Source: Smittia aterrima (Eukaryota > Arthropoda > Insecta > Diptera > Chironomidae). From it: 64,000 nt of DNA. The translations under genes were made by a program, and so were the position numbers. The notes beneath the pieces are model-generated. The model was not told the origin of the DNA, did not search any database, and was given only the letters and a program-made list of their open reading frames with translations. This document shows positions 62,233 through 64,000 of this stretch, piece after piece; positions within the stretch are counted from its first letter, which is position 1; each line of letters begins with the position of its first letter. The DNA lies in the NCBI GenBank assembly GCA_033063855.1, contig CP093831.1, forward strand, positions 26,350,001 to 26,414,000, given 5' to 3'.

Positions 62233-63795
62233 GAGAGGGCCTGCAACTATGGCATCGGACGAAAGTGAAAAATTAAATTAATTAAATAATCACTGAATAA
62301 GGCCTGTTTCAACCAACAAAAGTTATACATTACATCAACAAGACCCCTGGACAGATGCACACAGTGGAGTTTAATCGAAATTCTTAAATTCGAGGAAGAA
62401 AACGTGAAAGTTCTCGAGACAACGCGCAAGAAAAATTGAAACTTTTGGCATTAAGGCATGGGCTCGGAGCTAGTTACCGTATAAGTTTCTATTGGACTCA
62501 AACAGTCGACAACTAAGGCAAAGCAGCTAAGCCATTCATCTAAACGTTGAACCCACGACAGCGAAGGTGAAAAACCGGAACCGGAATAAACAAGGTTAGG
62601 ATGGTTGTGCCACACTGTGGGAGTGTTTGCCATTAAGCACAGTTATCAAATACAGTTAATCAAGCCACCAACAATAGATGTGAGAAAGCAGAGGCAACTA
62701 GCATATGACAACAAAGAAGACTGAATATTGAAATTATTGGGCATTGGCATAAGGCGGACTGATTCAAAACAATGGAAAACTGAATGAAACTGGCTCTTAT
62801 TAATTAAGAACTACACAAGCAAACTTTTAAACTGTACAAGTAAATGGACGTCAACTTAAAATTAGTGTTGTCACCGCAATTTCGTCTGCAATCCCGCGAA
62901 GAATGCCACCAACTTCTTAAGACCCGATGATGAGAAGAGTGCGACGATAAGAGAGACAAAGGAATTGTAGACAAGGACAACAACAATGAAGAATGACCGG
63001 GCAAACATATTTTTATTTTTATTTTATTTTATTTCTGTCAGCTTCTACTAAGACTCTACCGACTTAAGACCCGAAACCCGATGTCAATTGAAACAGACAA
63101 GTAAATTCAGAAAGCTCATTGATGGTGCTGTTTCGAGGCTGCATCATAGTGATTCCGTGAATTGAAGAATACAGTGATCTACAAGCCAGTAACTCAGAAT
63201 CATCATCGTCTGCTGACTTGAACATTGCATCGACGAGATCAACTCGATGGAACGCTCGACTAAGTGCGATGATAAGAAAGAGAGACAAAAGGAATTGTAG
63301 CTAAGGGCAACAACAATGAAGAATGACCGGGCAAACATACAACCGAGAAAATTTCAAAAAGTTGCACGATAACCATCCTCTTTGAAGCAACGAGAGCGAC
63401 GGACACGGACAAAAGCGGTTCAATGCAAGAGGCCAAGGAGGAAAGGCAACAAGGAGACGGACGCCTAAAAGAAGCCAAGCCGAGGATTAAAATCCAGGAT
63501 AGACAAGGATTTGGACGCCTAAAAGAAGCCACAAGAAGAGACAAATGGTATGGGACGCCAACAAAGAGGCCCAGACCTGGAATAGGTCAAGATAATCAGG
63601 AAAACGACACACCAAAAGTGGAAACGTTTTCCGAATAGCTGCCGGAACTCGCAATGTTTAGATACGACGCGGGAGGGCCTTGAAGGAGCAACAATCAGCG
63701 AAAAAAATCAAAAATTTTAGCTGCAATGTAAATTAAAGTAAAATTATTTATTATAATCTCCTTAGCTATTTGAAATAAAAAAAAAAAAAAAAAAA
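62233..63795 (+). mobile_element. Poly(A)-tailed retroinsertion inside the satellite
   Basis: A 1.56-kb non-satellite segment flanked by the 10-bp repeat AACTTTTTCC (62223-62232 and 63796-63805) and ending in about 20 A, the classic product of target-primed reverse transcription. It is GC-richer than the satellite, has no long ORF, and contains an internal duplication of ~80 bp (about 62930-63010 and 63255-63340, both with GAAGAATGACCGGGCAAACA). I recognise no protein domain. It could be a non-autonomous element, the 3' UTR of a truncated LINE, or a retrocopy of a non-coding RNA. Confidence 0.75.
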
Positions 63796-64000
63796 AACTT
63801 TTTCCTTTCTGAGCAAAAAAAAAATTTTTCAAAACCAAAGTTATGGCTTTAAAAACCTCTTTATCGTTCATTTTGCTCAAATTCAATACAAATGAGCTTG
63901 TTGTTATTCAAATTTTTCGTTTCCGAACAAAAAATTTTTTTTTTGGTTTTCAACTTTTTCCCTTCTGAACAAAAAAAAAAATTTTCCGAGCAAAAAAAAA
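63796..64000 (+). repeat. Satellite array continues to the window end
   Basis: Same monomer and orientation as 45990-62232. The TTCCCTTCTGAAC variant seen here also occurs at about 49900, so the repeats on both sides of the insert belong to one array. Confidence 0.92.

Noticed and set aside
62247..63638. Several 60-94-codon frames in the satellite insert
   Set aside because: Frames on both strands overlap, share no known motif, and two of them derive from the internal ~80-bp duplication.

Overview
This window looks like nuclear DNA from an insect, most likely a nematoceran fly; a non-biting midge is my guess, not something the sequence proves. The evidence is AT-rich DNA, two divergent insect ionotropic receptor genes each with a tiny GT-AG intron, arthropod-type TCAGTT initiators, an I-clade non-LTR retrotransposon, a tRNA-derived SINE, several MITE-like elements and a large satellite array.

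Layout. (1) 153-4762: two tandem ionotropic receptor (IR) genes. (2) 5.0-45.3 kb: a dense array of one multigene family on both strands. Its members are short, mostly intronless genes for a signal peptide, a small Cys-capped leucine-rich repeat (LRR) domain and a heptad-rich coiled coil (CC). The C-terminus is either a transmembrane (TM) helix with a short tail ending near NLIENE, or a secreted end near NLLKT..NLTK. I call this the LRR-CC family. I count about 14 open members and at least as many broken ones. The array is cut by mobile DNA: a 5'-truncated LINE, a 1.28-kb TIR element, two MITEs with 7-bp target duplications, a smaller MITE, a TIR element full of minisatellite, a 536-bp SINE with a 17-bp target duplication, and a 5.15-kb I-clade LINE with both ORFs intact. 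(3) 45.3-45.9 kb: decayed DNA ending in a 100-N assembly gap. (4) 45990-62232: about 100 tandem copies of a ~155-bp AT-rich satellite. (5) 62233-63795: a poly(A)-tailed insertion inside the satellite, which resumes to the window end.

How the genes fit together. The IR genes encode predicted chemosensory ion-channel subunits. The LRR-CC genes share a signal peptide, Cys spacing, LRR core, coiled-coil modules, a compact promoter (TATA-like box ~32 bp before a TCAGTT initiator, 25-30-nt 5' UTR) and often a stop codon lying inside the AATAAA polyadenylation signal. Membrane, secreted-coiled and coil-less forms sit side by side. This resembles the architectural subclasses of mosquito LRIM immune proteins, although homology is not shown. 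The array has grown by local duplication: one ~4-kb block with three genes is present about three times in different states of decay, and fold-back inverted copies occur as well. No transcript or homology search was available, so products of the LRR-CC family are described by architecture only.
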